Source of the DNA: Plectrocnemia conspersa
Lineage: Eukaryota > Arthropoda > Insecta > Trichoptera > Polycentropodidae
Length of the DNA: 64,000 nt
Direction of reading: 5' to 3'
NCBI GenBank assembly: GCA_009617715.1
Contig: VTFK01000166.1
Location: 310,001 to 374,000, forward strand
The translations under genes were made by a program, and so were the position numbers. Position 1 is the stretch's first letter; the number at the start of each line of letters is the position of its first letter. This document shows, piece after piece, positions 44,995 through 58,800 of the stretch. The notes under the pieces were generated by a model that did no database searches, was not told where the DNA came from, and saw only the letters and a list, made by a program, of their open reading frames with translations.

Positions 44995-46931
44995 TCAGTA
45001 TCTATCTTTATTAAAAACTTATTATGATTTGTCCCTATATGTATAACACATATTATGCTTAATTCGATAAAAAATAAATATAAATTTTTGGACCCTGGCT
45101 CCACATGTTTCTATTTTCACCAGCCGTCACTAATTATCACTATATGGCACAATAAACGTAAGAATAAAAAAGACAAGCGCCCACGACTGATATTTTAGGA
45201 CGATTATAAAATTAATTTAAAAATTATGTCATATCATTATCAGTTTTCTGTGGGAATATTGCGCTTAGATTCTTATTATTGTGCATAGTTTTATGGTTCA
45301 TAATTATTTTTCAGAAGCCATGAGCAATTAATAAGATGACTTTACGCCGAAATGGAACCAAACTTATTCAGTTAAATAACTGCCTGCATCATAATCATTG
45401 TTACGCGATCGCCATGACAAATCCCAAAATATCACAAGGTAAAAAAATATGTTTTATTAGCGTTTAGGTGGTTTGATCCACATTATAAACTTTCAATCCT
45501 CGTACATAATACTAAATATGTATAACATGTTTACCGTTAGCACGTACCTGGTTTATTTGCAATTCGAATAATTATATTAAATCGGTAAATCAATGGAAAA
45601 TACTTTTATCAACAGAAGTCATTACGTTATCGATCATATTTTCTATTTTATATGAATTATTTCAATTATATTTTATGATTAATCATTGTAAGCTCTTAAA
45701 CTTAAAAAAATAAACTATACACGCATTCGATAATGATCCTTGTGTATGTTGTTTATTTATGTACATAGTAACCATTTTGTAAGATCATGTGTCTCCAAGG
45801 AAATTTAAAATAATTAAATTCTTTTTTCTGATTGGTCGAACCTATTGAGAACTACGGTTATGCAATTATAGGCTTTATGTATATGTAAATAGATACTATT
45901 ATTTCATAGCGTACAACGAGCTTTTAACAAAAGAAACAAAAGCGAACAAAATATATAATAATAAATAAATTATTAGCTCCACTACCTCCTCACCTATTCT
46001 ATAATCCTGGTAGATTATGACAAAAAACCCGTACAAAAACGGTAGTTTGAAGCGTTTTTTCTTTCTGAATATGCTTTGACGCGACTCTTGAGGTGCATAA
46101 TTTGCAATCTAAGCATAATTTGCAGAAATTGAAAAAAAATAGTTTTCCCAATAATTAAAATAATAAATTAATTGTCAGCTACCTTCTCACTCCTATACAC
46201 TCCTGGTAGATTTTGACAAAAAACCCGTACAAAATCGTAGTTTAAGGCGATATTTTTTTTAGCATATGCTTCGACGCTACTTTTGTGATTGCAGTAATTA
46301 AGAAAAAACTTTTTTACAATAAATTAATTGTCTGCTTCACTGACCGACTAATGAGAGATCAGCTAAGGAACGTGTTGCCATTCACTGCCGTCACGTCAGT
46401 GCTACCAGAGTGACACCTAATTTTTGGCATAATGAATAAATACAATAAAATATTTAATTTATCATAAAATCAATTTAACCTAAAAGTAATAATTTAAGTT
46501 AAACAGCAACGTGCTACTACTGAAATAGGTGAAGAAAAGAGACTAAAAATATTGTAATAAAATAAATTTGTAATAACAGGATGAATAAGAACAATTATAA
46601 TGAATACATAATGAGTTTGAATCTATCACGAGCAGTGTTTTAGAATATTTTTTAAGTCTATTATATTTAATTTACATTATTGCATAAAAAAAGTAGTGAG
46701 TTTAAAAATAATAAAATGTCTTTAATCAAATTAAAAATGGTAGCGTTTTTCAGAAAAATCTCATAGTATTTTTTTATTATTATTATTTTTTACTTTAACT
46801 GTATTATGTATTTATTTCTGGATTTATACATCATTTATTCTCTTAGTCTTGTCTGTATCTCTGTTTTATCAGTATCTGTCTTTATTAAAAACTTATTATG
46901 ATTTGTCACTATATGTATAATTCATATTATG
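44995..46931. repeat. Insertion bounded by 63-bp direct repeats within the LINE
   Basis: Repeats at 44995-45057 and 46869-46931 (starting TCAGTATCT and ending CATATTATG) match at 59 of 63 positions. The interval carries the tandem repeat at 45962-46335 and otherwise AT-rich noncoding sequence. Confidence 0.75.
45962..46345. repeat. Tandem ~185-bp repeat, two units and a partial third
   Basis: Each unit holds AAATTA(T/A)TT(A/G)..GCT, then CTCAC..CTAT and CCTGGTAGATT(A/T)TGACAAAA, then ACCCGTACAAAA. Units start near 45965 and 46160; a third start (AATAAATTAATTGTCTGCTT) is at about 46318. Confidence 0.65.
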
Positions 46932-47459
46932 TTAGCAAGGAGATCAAGAGACGAGTAGTGTCAGCAAATAAATACTATTTCAGCCTAATAAAACAAATCA
47001 AATGGCGGACACTATCTCGTCGTACAAAAATATTGCTTTAATTCTGACATACGATTCAGAAAGCTGGATACTTACCAGGGCCGACGAAAGACTGCTTGAA
47101 CATATTCGAGAGAAAAGTGCTTCGTAGGATACATGGCGTTATATACGAGAGCAATGAGTGGCATATACGAAACGTCGGGAGCTCTACAACTTCTTCCAAG
47201 AAGAGTGCTCCACCGTCATCAGAATTGAAAGACACTGGGAAGTAAGTTGGAAGAAAAATATGATTGTAGCCAGTGTATGGTCGAATTATATGCAGTTTAA
47301 AAAATGGGATAGCAAACCGGCGAACGATTGATGATGCTTGATTTATATAAAGTGTACCTAGCCAATCAAAAACCATATATGAAGTTTGTCGTTTAATCAC
47401 CGTCGGTGTTCCCCTCTCCATACTGTTAATCTTTCAACATCCCGACTTCGCGGCTTCCA

Positions 47460-50400
47460 CCCTCTGTAATTCGCATCAAATAAAAATAATATATGCATGT
47501 TTTTATTACTTTACAGCGAATCCTTTAGGTCAACGCATCAGCGCGACAAATAATATAAGATATTATTTAACAATATTGTTTGATAATTTTAAGTGAATAC
47601 TACTTTATTTGGTAATACGGCTCCCAAGTCTAGCGCCCCAGGCGATCGCCTGTACTGCCTGCCGTCAAGCACCGTCCACATGTTCAATAACTGCGACAAA
47701 GTAAGATATGATTCGGAAGGATAGGAAGTCTTTCAGTCTTTGTTTGATATATGGAACTAGGAACTATTGTATTTTTGGAGCGGGAAAGTGAGTGTAATAT
47801 AAACTTGTTCAGACTCAAACATGTAATTTATTTTACTGCCACCAAATTACATAAGTATAAATTAAATCAGCAAATTCTAACTAGTCCCTTAGAAAAAGGA
47901 AGCTATCTTACATAAATGTTTTTCATCTTCCTTAGTACGTGTCTAGTACGTACGCGCGTACACTTATACGCGGGGACGTACACCTTTCAATACGCACGTA
48001 TATTGTATAACATACACAGATTTCAATTTTACAACATATATCGCAGCAAGATTTAGAAGGAAAATTAATCGAAATCCAACTCTCACTATCCCACCTGTAT
48101 CACAATCGCGCCGTGGAAATTATATGCAAAAAATATAATCCAAATAACGCATACATACATTATGTATACACGAGAAAAACTCCATTTTTAAGAAATTCAA
48201 ATTTGGATTTGGACCCTTCGTTTATGTAAAGCGAACAAATAGAAACGATCCTCACTGTGCATATAATATATAAATATAAGTACATGGGTGGGTCATATTT
48301 TAAAAAAGCAGATAAATAATTTGTTCTTTACAGCTTTTGCCTTAGAGAAAATATTTTTTTATTTTAATAAATATAAGTGGAAATGTGATTATAATTGTAA
48401 TTATTGTAGCAATATCAATATAAATTTTTGATATGATTCATCTCATATAAATGAAGAAAATTGTGAACTATGAAAGAATTAATTTATTATAATAAGTAAT
48501 ACTGAACGTTATGGACTTTTTCATTAAAATAACACAATATAAATACAAAAAAAATCTTGAATCTTGATGCGATATAGATATTCATACATAAAAGTTATAT
48601 ATACGTATACAATATTCGTACGCATTTAAAAAAATATTTTTAGAACCGCCTTCATTTAAATTTACCATTAAAAAAATTATTTATTATTTTATCACAAATA
48701 ATAGTTACGTTTCTGTTACAGAAAAATTCAATTCTAAAAAATATTTAGAATGCGTGCATATACATATATATTATAATAATATACACATATATAATAAATA
48801 TATATATCCAGAATACCGTTGAATCGTAAATTTAGTTATATTAAATATAGAAATTAATAATAATACACATATTTTTTCTTCATACTTATCAGGTGGGGGA
48901 CGTAGCATAATCTTTTTTTTTGTAATAATAAATTAACTCATTGCGTAACACACACATACATACATGCAGGTTTTATATGTGTTTTAACATAAACATCAAT
49001 GTAATATTAATAATATGTTATTATGTTTTATATATTAGCAATCACATCAATAATTTACAGGAAATTGAAAACATACATGTTCCAGAAAATGGATTTTGTA
49101 TGTACATATGTATGCGTTTAATACAAACTATGGCATTTTCTTACATCATACTTTGTGGTGAACAGTTTTTCTTTTTTAAATATAAACATTAAACATCAAA
49201 TATATGTAAATTACCATGCATATTATATAGTATTACAGTAACATTGATTAACAACACAATACCGATTATCATATCTGAATAGAGGATAGTTGAAACATCA
49301 GTTTATAAGTATGAAACATCAGATTTTTTATCGTAGCTTCTCGTTTTGTTCCATAACTTTTTTTTTGAACATCGTCCTAAATTTTTAGAGTTTTTAATCA
49401 TTGATTCATCATAAGTTATATGGATAAACTTCTTAAAATTTAGAACGAAAAAATCAAACGTTTCATATGCGACACTGTCGTTTCCATTGCACACGTAATC
49501 ACATTTGAGTGAAATAAAATAACTGGTTTCGACGCATTGGTACATGAGTAATGCGTATAAACATATTACACTTTAAAGCTAATTCACATAAATTGACAGA
49601 ATAATAAATACACGAGTAAGTAGCAAATAGTATACACAAATAGAAGCCTCATCAGACTTAACTGTCTTTGAACATCACTCCTTATCAAGTATGTATATGT
49701 CATATAAACGGGAGAACTTTTAATAAAAACATAAAATTGTAAAAGAAAACTATGGTACGCATATACAATATATAATTATTAATTCCTATATAAATAATCA
49801 AAACATAATAGGTTTTACAAAAACATATTTATTTCAATATGTATATCAATATAATTGGTATATACATTAGGAGGTGCAGAATAACCGTATTCCTCATATC
49901 TCTCATCACTCGTTTCAAAATCATATCAACATTAAAATTTCCAGGCCTCCTAATATATAGACTTTATAATTAATTACATATATATATATGTATATATATA
50001 TATACATATAGTATGCACGTACAGTATACATACCCTCCCGATTGTTAAACACAAGTTATTTTTAATGACTTTAAGGCATGCTTAGTTGTGATCTCTACAA
50101 AAAACTGCAAAGGTTAAAATAGCCGAGCGCGAAACATCGTACCATATCCATATGTACATTATATATTAATACTAAATACACGTAAATGTAATTAAATATA
50201 AATATATATATATATTAATGTAATACGGTATAGTGATGACGGCGGTGGTGCTATTTTCATTGATGTTCTTTTCACGATGTCGATAGTAATAGCCTTTTTC
50301 TCTCTAACAGTTAAATCGTTCAAACCCATTGGGTTAAATCAATTATGTTGTTGAACAACAATTTAAATTTTTAACATTAACTTAATTTTCATTTAAAAAT

Positions 50401-52721
50401 ATTAATTTTCGATACTGAAAATTCCAGTACCGGTTTTTATATACGTGGACAATAAAACAATATTATCGATTTCAAAAACTTACACTACCAATATATATAA
50501 TATATATGTAGTACACATATACGCGCGAGACTGAAAGTTAATCGAATTTTAGGAAAAAATTATATAAAACACGTTAAAATGCGTATACTTTCATGTAGAA
50601 AGTAAACGAATACGAAGATGAATATTTAATATTCAAATATTTAAAGTACGTGAAACTGGTAAATATTTTAAGGTAGTGTGATTTAAAGTGAGAAATTATT
50701 TTACACGCGTACATTTCCATGTATAGTAAAAACACAATTTAAAGATGACTATTCAATATTCAAATAGCGAAACATACTACAGTATACGTTAAATAAATTA
50801 TACACGGTTAATCAATAAAAACACAGCAAAGAACAAAAATAGCAATAATAATTTACATGCTATGAATAATCAACCTCGTACTGCATTACGAAAAATAATA
50901 ATTTGATAACTTGGGATCAATATAATTCGAATAAAAAAGGAGTATAATTTGATATAAAAAAAAAACGGATTTAAAATACTAAGAAATCATTTTTGAACTT
51001 TTTTTGCAGATGTCGGCAAATAATACAATTTCTGATGCAATGTATCAATGTCCCAAATTACCCGCCCTTTAGGTTAATTTGGGGCAGCAACATTTTAATA
51101 CTATAAGGCAAATTCACATAAATAAATGTATCCCAAGTTGTCGGATTTTAAATATTAAAATAATACAATCAGTTCGAGTCGACCTACAATGCACTTTAAA
51201 CCGAGATAAATATGATTATGTCCTTAATTTCAAAATAATGTAAGTCAACCTTGCGTATCAACAAAAAAAACAATAATCGTTAATAACAAATATCTACAAT
51301 ATAATAATAATCATCTAAAATAAAATAAAAATACTCTAAAATCTATAAGATTTCAGAGTAGACGAGACGCAAAAAAAGGATCCATATGTCAAAAAATAAT
51401 AGATCATCGTAATAATAATAAACATATTATTAAACTTTCGATAGATTTCGACAAACCGTTCAGATGCGAAACGCTTCGGAGAGATAAATCACAGTAATTG
51501 ATGTAGGTATATAATTTTGGGGCTGTAAAATCGTAAGTATACAAATATAAGTGTGTATACACGCGTCAATCAAATATTCTATATCAGATAGACATATATG
51601 CTAATTTTAATTTATTTATGTATTAAAATATATTTGTGCACACTAAATATATGAGACGCACGTTTCGCCGAAATTGACGAAAGATGTTCGCCGCATCGTC
51701 GCATCTATTTTACTTTTTTATCTGTGAATAAGAAAATAGTTCGGACGCAGTATGTCCGAATTACATCTGTTCAACAATGCACGAGCGATATCAACTAACC
51801 AGGTTATACAATATTAAATTCACGTTTTCTTTTAAATTACAGTAAAACTCGCTTAATTCGAAATTAAAAATAGTGTATTAATTTACAATGTTTTTCTTGT
51901 CTAAAAGATTCATTATTTGTTCAAGACACAATATACTTTAGTTGTGGAAAATATAGTTTATATTTATTTGAAATAGATATGGCACTAAAAATCATTTTAA
52001 TAATAATGCTCGATTTAATAAAGTATTACCATTATTTTAGTGATTTTAAAAAATTTATCAGAAACGAAAATTTAATTAGGTTTGACATCACTTATTGTCC
52101 GCTGAGAGCGCAGTGCGTCAACAGCACTGGTGCACTGTCAAGCCAAAAATATGTAATATGATATCGTATTATATATATAAATATATATATAAATAGATTT
52201 CTACTAATTTACTGATTTAACAGAGCGACATCCTCATCTTTGACTTATCGTACACAAATAGTTAAAAAAAATATACAAAATACAGAGCAGTTAGAAAAAT
52301 GTGGTCAATTAATTACGTAAAAAAATACAATTTCATTCAACTTGCACTGCTGCTTTTCAAATATATAATATACTACGTATATTTATATGCAACCTAAATG
52401 ATTAGAACATCAATTTTATAATAAATTAACTTTTACGTGTATATTTTTATTTTTAATATTTTTTTTGAGAAACTTCTCTAATTATCCGCTACGTTGCAAT
52501 AGAAAATATCGGATAAACAGATATGGACAGTTATTACTTGACTAGTACATTAGCATTTTTTTTAATAATTCTTTTAAATTAAATTATAAAAGATAAATCG
52601 TCCCGCTGAGATTCTAACGATGATTTTTTTACATTAAATAATTTACTTTAAGAAGTCATGATAAGCAAAATATTTTTTTGTATGTTTTACATTAATAGTA
52701 AATATATTCAATATATAAATT
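47460..52721. other. Spacer and probable Roquin 3' untranslated region
   Basis: No supported gene. A GC-rich patch at 47627-47700 (GCCCCAGGCGATCGCCTGTA) may be a transposon end. From about 48500 onwards the DNA is rich in TA microsatellites (near 48760-48810, 49980-50010, 50190-50215 and 52168-52190). Open frames at 48941, 49303 and 51979 are of random composition. How far the Roquin 3' UTR extends leftwards from 52722 cannot be told. Confidence 0.45.
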
Positions 52722-52835
52722 TTACTTTTGCGTTTCGTCTTCACTGGACCACATTTTTTCGACTTCTTGAAGTTCGTAGTCCAATTTCATTTCCAGTTCT
52801 CTAATATCTTTGGCAATGTCTACTTCATATGTATC
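52722..52835 (-). CDS. roq: Roquin terminal exon, coiled-coil tail
   Basis: Acceptor TTTTTCAG, stop TAA at 52724-52722. It encodes 37 residues, [20 protein letters not shown] and [17 protein letters not shown], a heptad-like helix. It parallels the helical tail of vertebrate Roquins (LRLELQQLNHQI, LELHQVEREI). Confidence 0.88.
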   Translation of the reverse strand, partial: DTYEVDIAKDIRELEMKLDYELQEVEKMWSSEDETQK

Positions 52836-55800
52836 CTGAAAAAGTCACAAAATTACATTGGGGAACAAATTTACACTTTGGTGCTACAAAGAGATAACCC
52901 AATTTATATGAAAGTTTGCCTGCTAAATAGATAACCACGAATAAATACTTACAACGATCTTTGTCAATGTCATGAAGCTCGAAACGGCCTATAGGAATGG
53001 CATATACCATTTTCTCTTTATATTTAAATAAGCGGCAAAGTAGGATTTTTAAAAACATCGTAGCACAAAAGGTTAAATAAATTTAATTTTAATACGATAT
53101 TTGATATGCATATAAAAAAGTCATAATTTACAGGCCGTTATTTGTAAAAAATACCGTTAGGAGCCAATGACGCAAATACACGTCATTTGTAAAAATATAG
53201 TTGAGAGCCACTGATGCGCTTATGCGTCATTGATTTTCAAGAAAGGCAGCTTCCATAAATGATGTCACAGATTTTTCATAAAAAAATTACCCCCCCCCCC
53301 CACCACATATGTCACAAGATTTCGTTGAGCTAGACTCCTGTTTGTTTAACGCTGTCACAATGACCTTGTGACGTTGGACGAACGGCTGTCTGAACATTTT
53401 AATCAAATTTTCTTAATGTCTTAAGACATACTTCACATTTATATTTAATTTGATATTAAATATATGTGCAAAGTATGGAATACGCAGTTACAAGCACTGC
53501 CGACGCACACAGCGGGTGACGACCGAGAGACTAGCTTATTAGATTTTTCTTTGCATGACTTTTTAGTACCCGTCGCCGCCTTTATTTATTTTATTACTCT
53601 ATGCTCCACCCTAAACCTATGACATAATTTATAGAAGCTGCCTAAATTATGACGTCATCAACTTATTTATTTAACTAGCTTGTCAATAAAATTGTATATC
53701 TGAGCTCGGGTCTGCATGCACGCATTTCTCATAAAAAACTAATAAATAGCTAGCCATTTTTTTGACAAAAACAATGAATCATTATTGACCGTTTCTACAT
53801 AAATATTAGGTTATCGTTTCTTTGTAGCAATAATTGTTTCACATAGTACTATGCTGATTTGTTTCTACATTACCATCACCAAACTATACCCAAAGCATAG
53901 AAAAGTGCCTCAGTTCATAAGCTCACCTCAGTTTGACTGACACCGGCCTTGTGATTCGAACAGAACCATGATGCCGGATTAATCTTGTTCACCGTGCTGG
54001 TCGGACCTACGAAGCGTTTAATCGGTCCAAACTTGCTAGGCGGCTGAGCCTCAAACGGCACGTAATCGTCATCTGTCAGAATCGAATCGGATCGAATGAA
54101 TATATCGTGCCGCAGATTGGCTGCAACATATATTGTACGTTCATAAGCACAAAGGATCGCCGTGTTGTTAAGTGAAGTTGAATCGAACGGTATAAAAGCA
54201 TAGGCAGTGTTATACATTTTTTGTTACAATAAACATATAAACAATTCCAGCAATTAATCTGATGTTATGTAACTTATTTCTGCCTTTGTTTGTATACTAC
54301 TCAATTAAAACAGCGGGTTAAAACAAGAGGGGATTTCTATTACTCACCCATTGAGGAGTGACCGGGTGGAGGCATCGAGTTCATTTGTCCTGCCGACGAA
54401 TGGTTTGGCATGTTCTCGAGCTTGTTCAACAGACCCTGGCGCATTTTGTACAGCACGGCCAGATTATCCGCAGTTGGATCGATGCCCTGCAGCAAGCCAC
54501 CGTCTTGGTTATGATTCGCCAGCGAATCATTAAATGGATCTGTTCCTCTGTTTAAAAATCTGTAAAAAGACATAAGAAACTTAATAAAGACGCAACTTTC
54601 ATAATAGACAGCATTATTATTCTCAAAAATCAAAAAGCAGTCATTCATAGTTGTAATAAAAATTACCTATTGAGTTCCAATCCTAAAGAGAGCTGAGCAA
54701 AATCTTGATTAAAGGTCTGATCTACTAGTGAAGAATTTTGTTGTTGCTGCTGCTGCTGTTGTTGTTTGTTGCTGCTGCTGTTGCTGCTGCTGCTGTTGTT
54801 GCATCATCGACAATCTAGGATCTGTTGGAGCGAAGCCAAAAAAATTAAACCTTGCATTCGAGCCGTAGGCGACGAGTTAACTCTTGATTAATCATACTCA
54901 CTGAGTTGATGGTTCATCAAGGGATATATGTTATAGTCCCTAAGCATACTATTGCCCTGATCGAACGACACCATCGACGGCATGGAGTAGTGGGCCGACA
55001 TGTCCTGTTCACTACTGTTGTTCAAATCTAATTGATAGTTGTTAGGCGGCGTCGACTGCTGCTGGACCGGCTGTAGAAGCTTCGAGTTTCCGTTCGACAT
55101 CGACATGTGATATTGAGGGTCGGCCGGCGGTTGCATGTTGCCGTAATACTGAACTTCGTTGGCTGGTAACGAAAATGGGCATCTTCTGCGTCGCTTGTGT
55201 CTGTATCTGCAAAACGCATCGAATGAACCGTCAATCCTTTGAATTATATCATTGCAGATCATGACTGTACCTTTCATACATCTCCTTTCACACTAATTAT
55301 TATAATTAAAATACTTACTTTTCAAGCTCGTCATCATTGTGTGCAAAAGTGCAGGCATCGCCGCGGGGGCAAGCGCCCCTGAGCAACACTGCGTCTCGGC
55401 ACATTGAGACTTTGTATTTATGCGGATGCGAAGTAGATGCTTGTGACGAATCAGCTTGCTGTGCGATGGCATGCGCCTGTGGCTGGTTGGATTGGTTTTG
55501 TGCAGAACCAGCTATGTAGAACAAATAAAAAATGTACTTTCATAGAATCATATTCTATATTGAATAAAAAAAGGTAACAAATTAAATGGTCAGAATTTTA
55601 TTAACGGTCTGATCATAATTATATTATTCAGGGTCGGAATAAATATCAAATAGTTACAATAAAAATATAGGACGAACAGAATTAACACATTACATACTAG
55701 GCATATTAATTTTTACCCTTTAGAGGGCAAATTAATTATTTTGGAATTAAGGGTTGAAAAATTACTTTTTAAAACTCTTATTATATATATATAAAGTAAT

Positions 55801-58800
55801 TTTGATTTAAAAAATTAAAAAAAAAAATTTTTTTTGGAAATTTGTCGGTTGATATATCGACCATTGATTACTTAGGGTCATATTTTAAGAAAATATTTTT
55901 TATATAATAAATGATCAAATAGTGGCACAAAAATATCATTTATTGTTTGAAATATATTACATATACACATATAAAGAAATCATAATAAAAAATAATTCTT
56001 TGAGATTGTTGTAATTAGGGATTCCAATCCCGGGCCAAAATTTTGATCCCGGGATTTCGGTATTGCAATTAGTCGATCCCGGGATCCCGGGACCAGTCCT
56101 GGGATAATTTTTCATGTTATTTTATCGATAAAATAATTTAAAATGAATAATACAATATTTTTTTACATCCGTTTTTATACATACAATGTATAAAGTACGT
56201 ATAATTTTAGTCTTGGATTTAAAATAGAAAATAATGTAATAAAAATAAAAAAAATAAGGTCTTATTTATTTATTTGAGAAAATAAAAAATGAACTTTTGA
56301 CAATGTATGTACATATGTACATTCATAGACACAATTAATGAAAATAATTTTTTTGAAAAAAACTCACGAAGTAACACCAAAGCATCAAGCATTTCATCAT
56401 TTAGCCTTGATCTGATTTTGGTTCCTAAGCAGCCTGCTGCTGAAAAAGCACGTTCAGACTCACAGCCTCAAAGATTCACAGATGACACGTGCAACTCGCG
56501 CAAGTTTGTATACGAAATATAACGATTTTGTAAATAATAATTCGATTGTGCTTAATAAATCAATCAATCCAAAAAAATCGGGATTATGTTTTATAATCCC
56601 GGGACTCATTGGGTATTGAAAATCGTTCGGGATCCCGGGATTGGAATCCCTAGTTGTAATATTTTGGCCGATAGCGACAACTTCATTTCATATGGTCGAT
56701 ATATCAATCAAAAGAGCTTCCTCGACGACGTATTTTGATGCTAAGATGATTTTATTATGGATAGGTATTGAATTATAGACCGTAATGTCGTCGGTCGATA
56801 TATCGACCGATTTCGGTCTTTGCGCGCTAAAGGGTTAAACCATCGTAACTTTTTAATTAATTAACATTTTAAAGTCAAATTTAAAATACAGTATCATAAT
56901 GATTGTTTTTTATATTCACAATGGTAAAATAAGTAAATGTCAAACTGTGGATCGCGTAAGAACGAAACGGAATAACGATAGAGCGGCAGCAGAGAACACA
57001 CTTGGCTTGTTGTGTTGTTATCTGACACCTTGATAATGATAATGAACTGCCGACATGCGAATGACAGATCGACTAGTTGTACCAATCTTCAGTGTTACAG
57101 TAATGATAACACTATACGATAACGGAAAAAAATGATTCTGACCATCTATCAAAATAATTCTTACCGTTTAATATAAAATCTGATCAGTCGAATTTAAATT
57201 CTAACCATTTAATATAAATTACGACTAATAAATGCGTAAGTATACTGACATTGATGCGTTGTAGAAGCCCTTTCTCCACTCATGCTCGACTGAGACTGCT
57301 GAGACTTGTTGTTAGGCCTCTGAGCGGATTGTCCATGGGGATGATTGTGGTTGTTATCACGCGTAGCGTTGCCATGCTTCCATACAAAGTGGACGAGTCC
57401 GACGACTACCACTCGTACCGCTTCCAGCGCGCTGTACAGCTCCTGCCACGGCGGCGATACCAAATCTGTCGAAAAACATTACAATGTCGCCATCTCTAAG
57501 ATTTGATTTACCTCCGTCGCCACCCGTCGATTGCTGAATCGGAGTGTCGGCAGAGTTAAACGATAAAAGTCGCTATGCAGTGTTTTAAACAGTGACATGA
57601 CACGCTAGCATTATTACAATTAGAACGCCCAAAATTTCATTGATTGCAAATTTAAATAAAGACGTTATGATTAATTACCAGGGCAAGGATCGATAGCGGC
57701 AAGCAACTCCAAATGTGGACCTAGTACACTCAGTCTGGCCGGGTCGCCGGTCCTCTGCAAAGCTATCACCAGCTCCTGCACTGACTGAACGAACGACTGC
57801 GGCGTCTGCAACTTGTCTATGATGCTCTGCATGTGCGATTTGTGAGCAATGTCACCGTATAGAAGGGCAGACCACTGATCCGGAGCGATGCGCAAGCCTG
57901 CCTCAGTGGCTATTTGGACTATTTGCGCATCATGCTCACGCCTGAGCGAGTCATAACCGCGGAACTCTTCTTTAAGCTGCATCAGAGAAGAATCGCTTTC
58001 GCGTTTTGATACCTGAAAAATAAATACATTTATATATGGGAAACTGTTGTATAAAATAAATATATATATACAAAATTAAATGTTATTTTAACATCTTAAT
58101 TGGGCAGTTTTTTTTACATCATTAAAAATAACTGATTCTGAATGGAGAGTTAAATTTACACTTTAACGACAAATGGCGTCACACCATTTGCTCATATAAT
58201 ATTCCATCAAATATAATGATTAAAAGATATATACTTTCTTAATTATAGAAAAAAATCTGAGCACATACATAGAATGACCACATAACTAATGTCCAAAACA
58301 CATTAGTTATGTGGTCAAAAGTTTCATAACTACGTGAATATATAATAAACAATGAAACACAGATTTTATTTCATCTAAAAAATTTACATAAAAATTTTAC
58401 AAATAAATAAAGAGAACGTGAGTGAATGGCTATAAAAAATTCATACAAAAGTAATCACTCCCAAAACACTTTTAGAAATTCAATGACGACTTTTTGTCAA
58501 GCCCGTAATATGAGATTTCATTATGACGCCATTAACCTGTTCAACGCCACGTGCATGTATACATACGTTGCATTGTCAGGCCCTCGGTGCCAAATGCATG
58601 TATACATGCGTTCGTTTAAACCCGTTTTTTTAATGAACTAGAGGGAGAAGGCTACCTATATATGTTTCAAAGATTAGTTTGTATTCTTACTAAGCGTTCA
58701 CAATATTATTATTATAATAATTTAAGCTAAACCGGTGATATATATATAGATTTAAAATTATGCATTTTTATTCGCGGGCGAGTTCTAACAGCACACTGCT

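Larger units (their letters stand above)
44870..47450 (+). pseudogene. Second LINE family, split by a 1.9-kb insertion
   Basis: Left piece 44885-44985 reads LRLKINETKHMTVVPS and SQYPENLEMNEYTFE, matching the 'GLKINENKTKYM..LEIGEYKFE' region after the YADD box. The right piece 46930-47250 reads KEIKRRVVSANKYYFSLIKQ, RTLSRRTKI and LNIFERKVLRRIHGVIYESN, the normal continuation of the same ORF. The gap between them (44995-46868) should be only about 20 codons. Confidence 0.75.

Noticed and set aside
47056..47421. 121-codon minus-strand frame
   Set aside because: It is the antisense shadow of the LINE fragment read on the plus strand.
48941..49192. 83-codon plus-strand frame near TA microsatellites
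   Set aside because: Low-complexity hydrophobic translation expected by chance in this composition.
54358..55519. Plus-strand frames opposite the Roquin exons
   Set aside because: Antisense shadows of conserved minus-strand coding exons.
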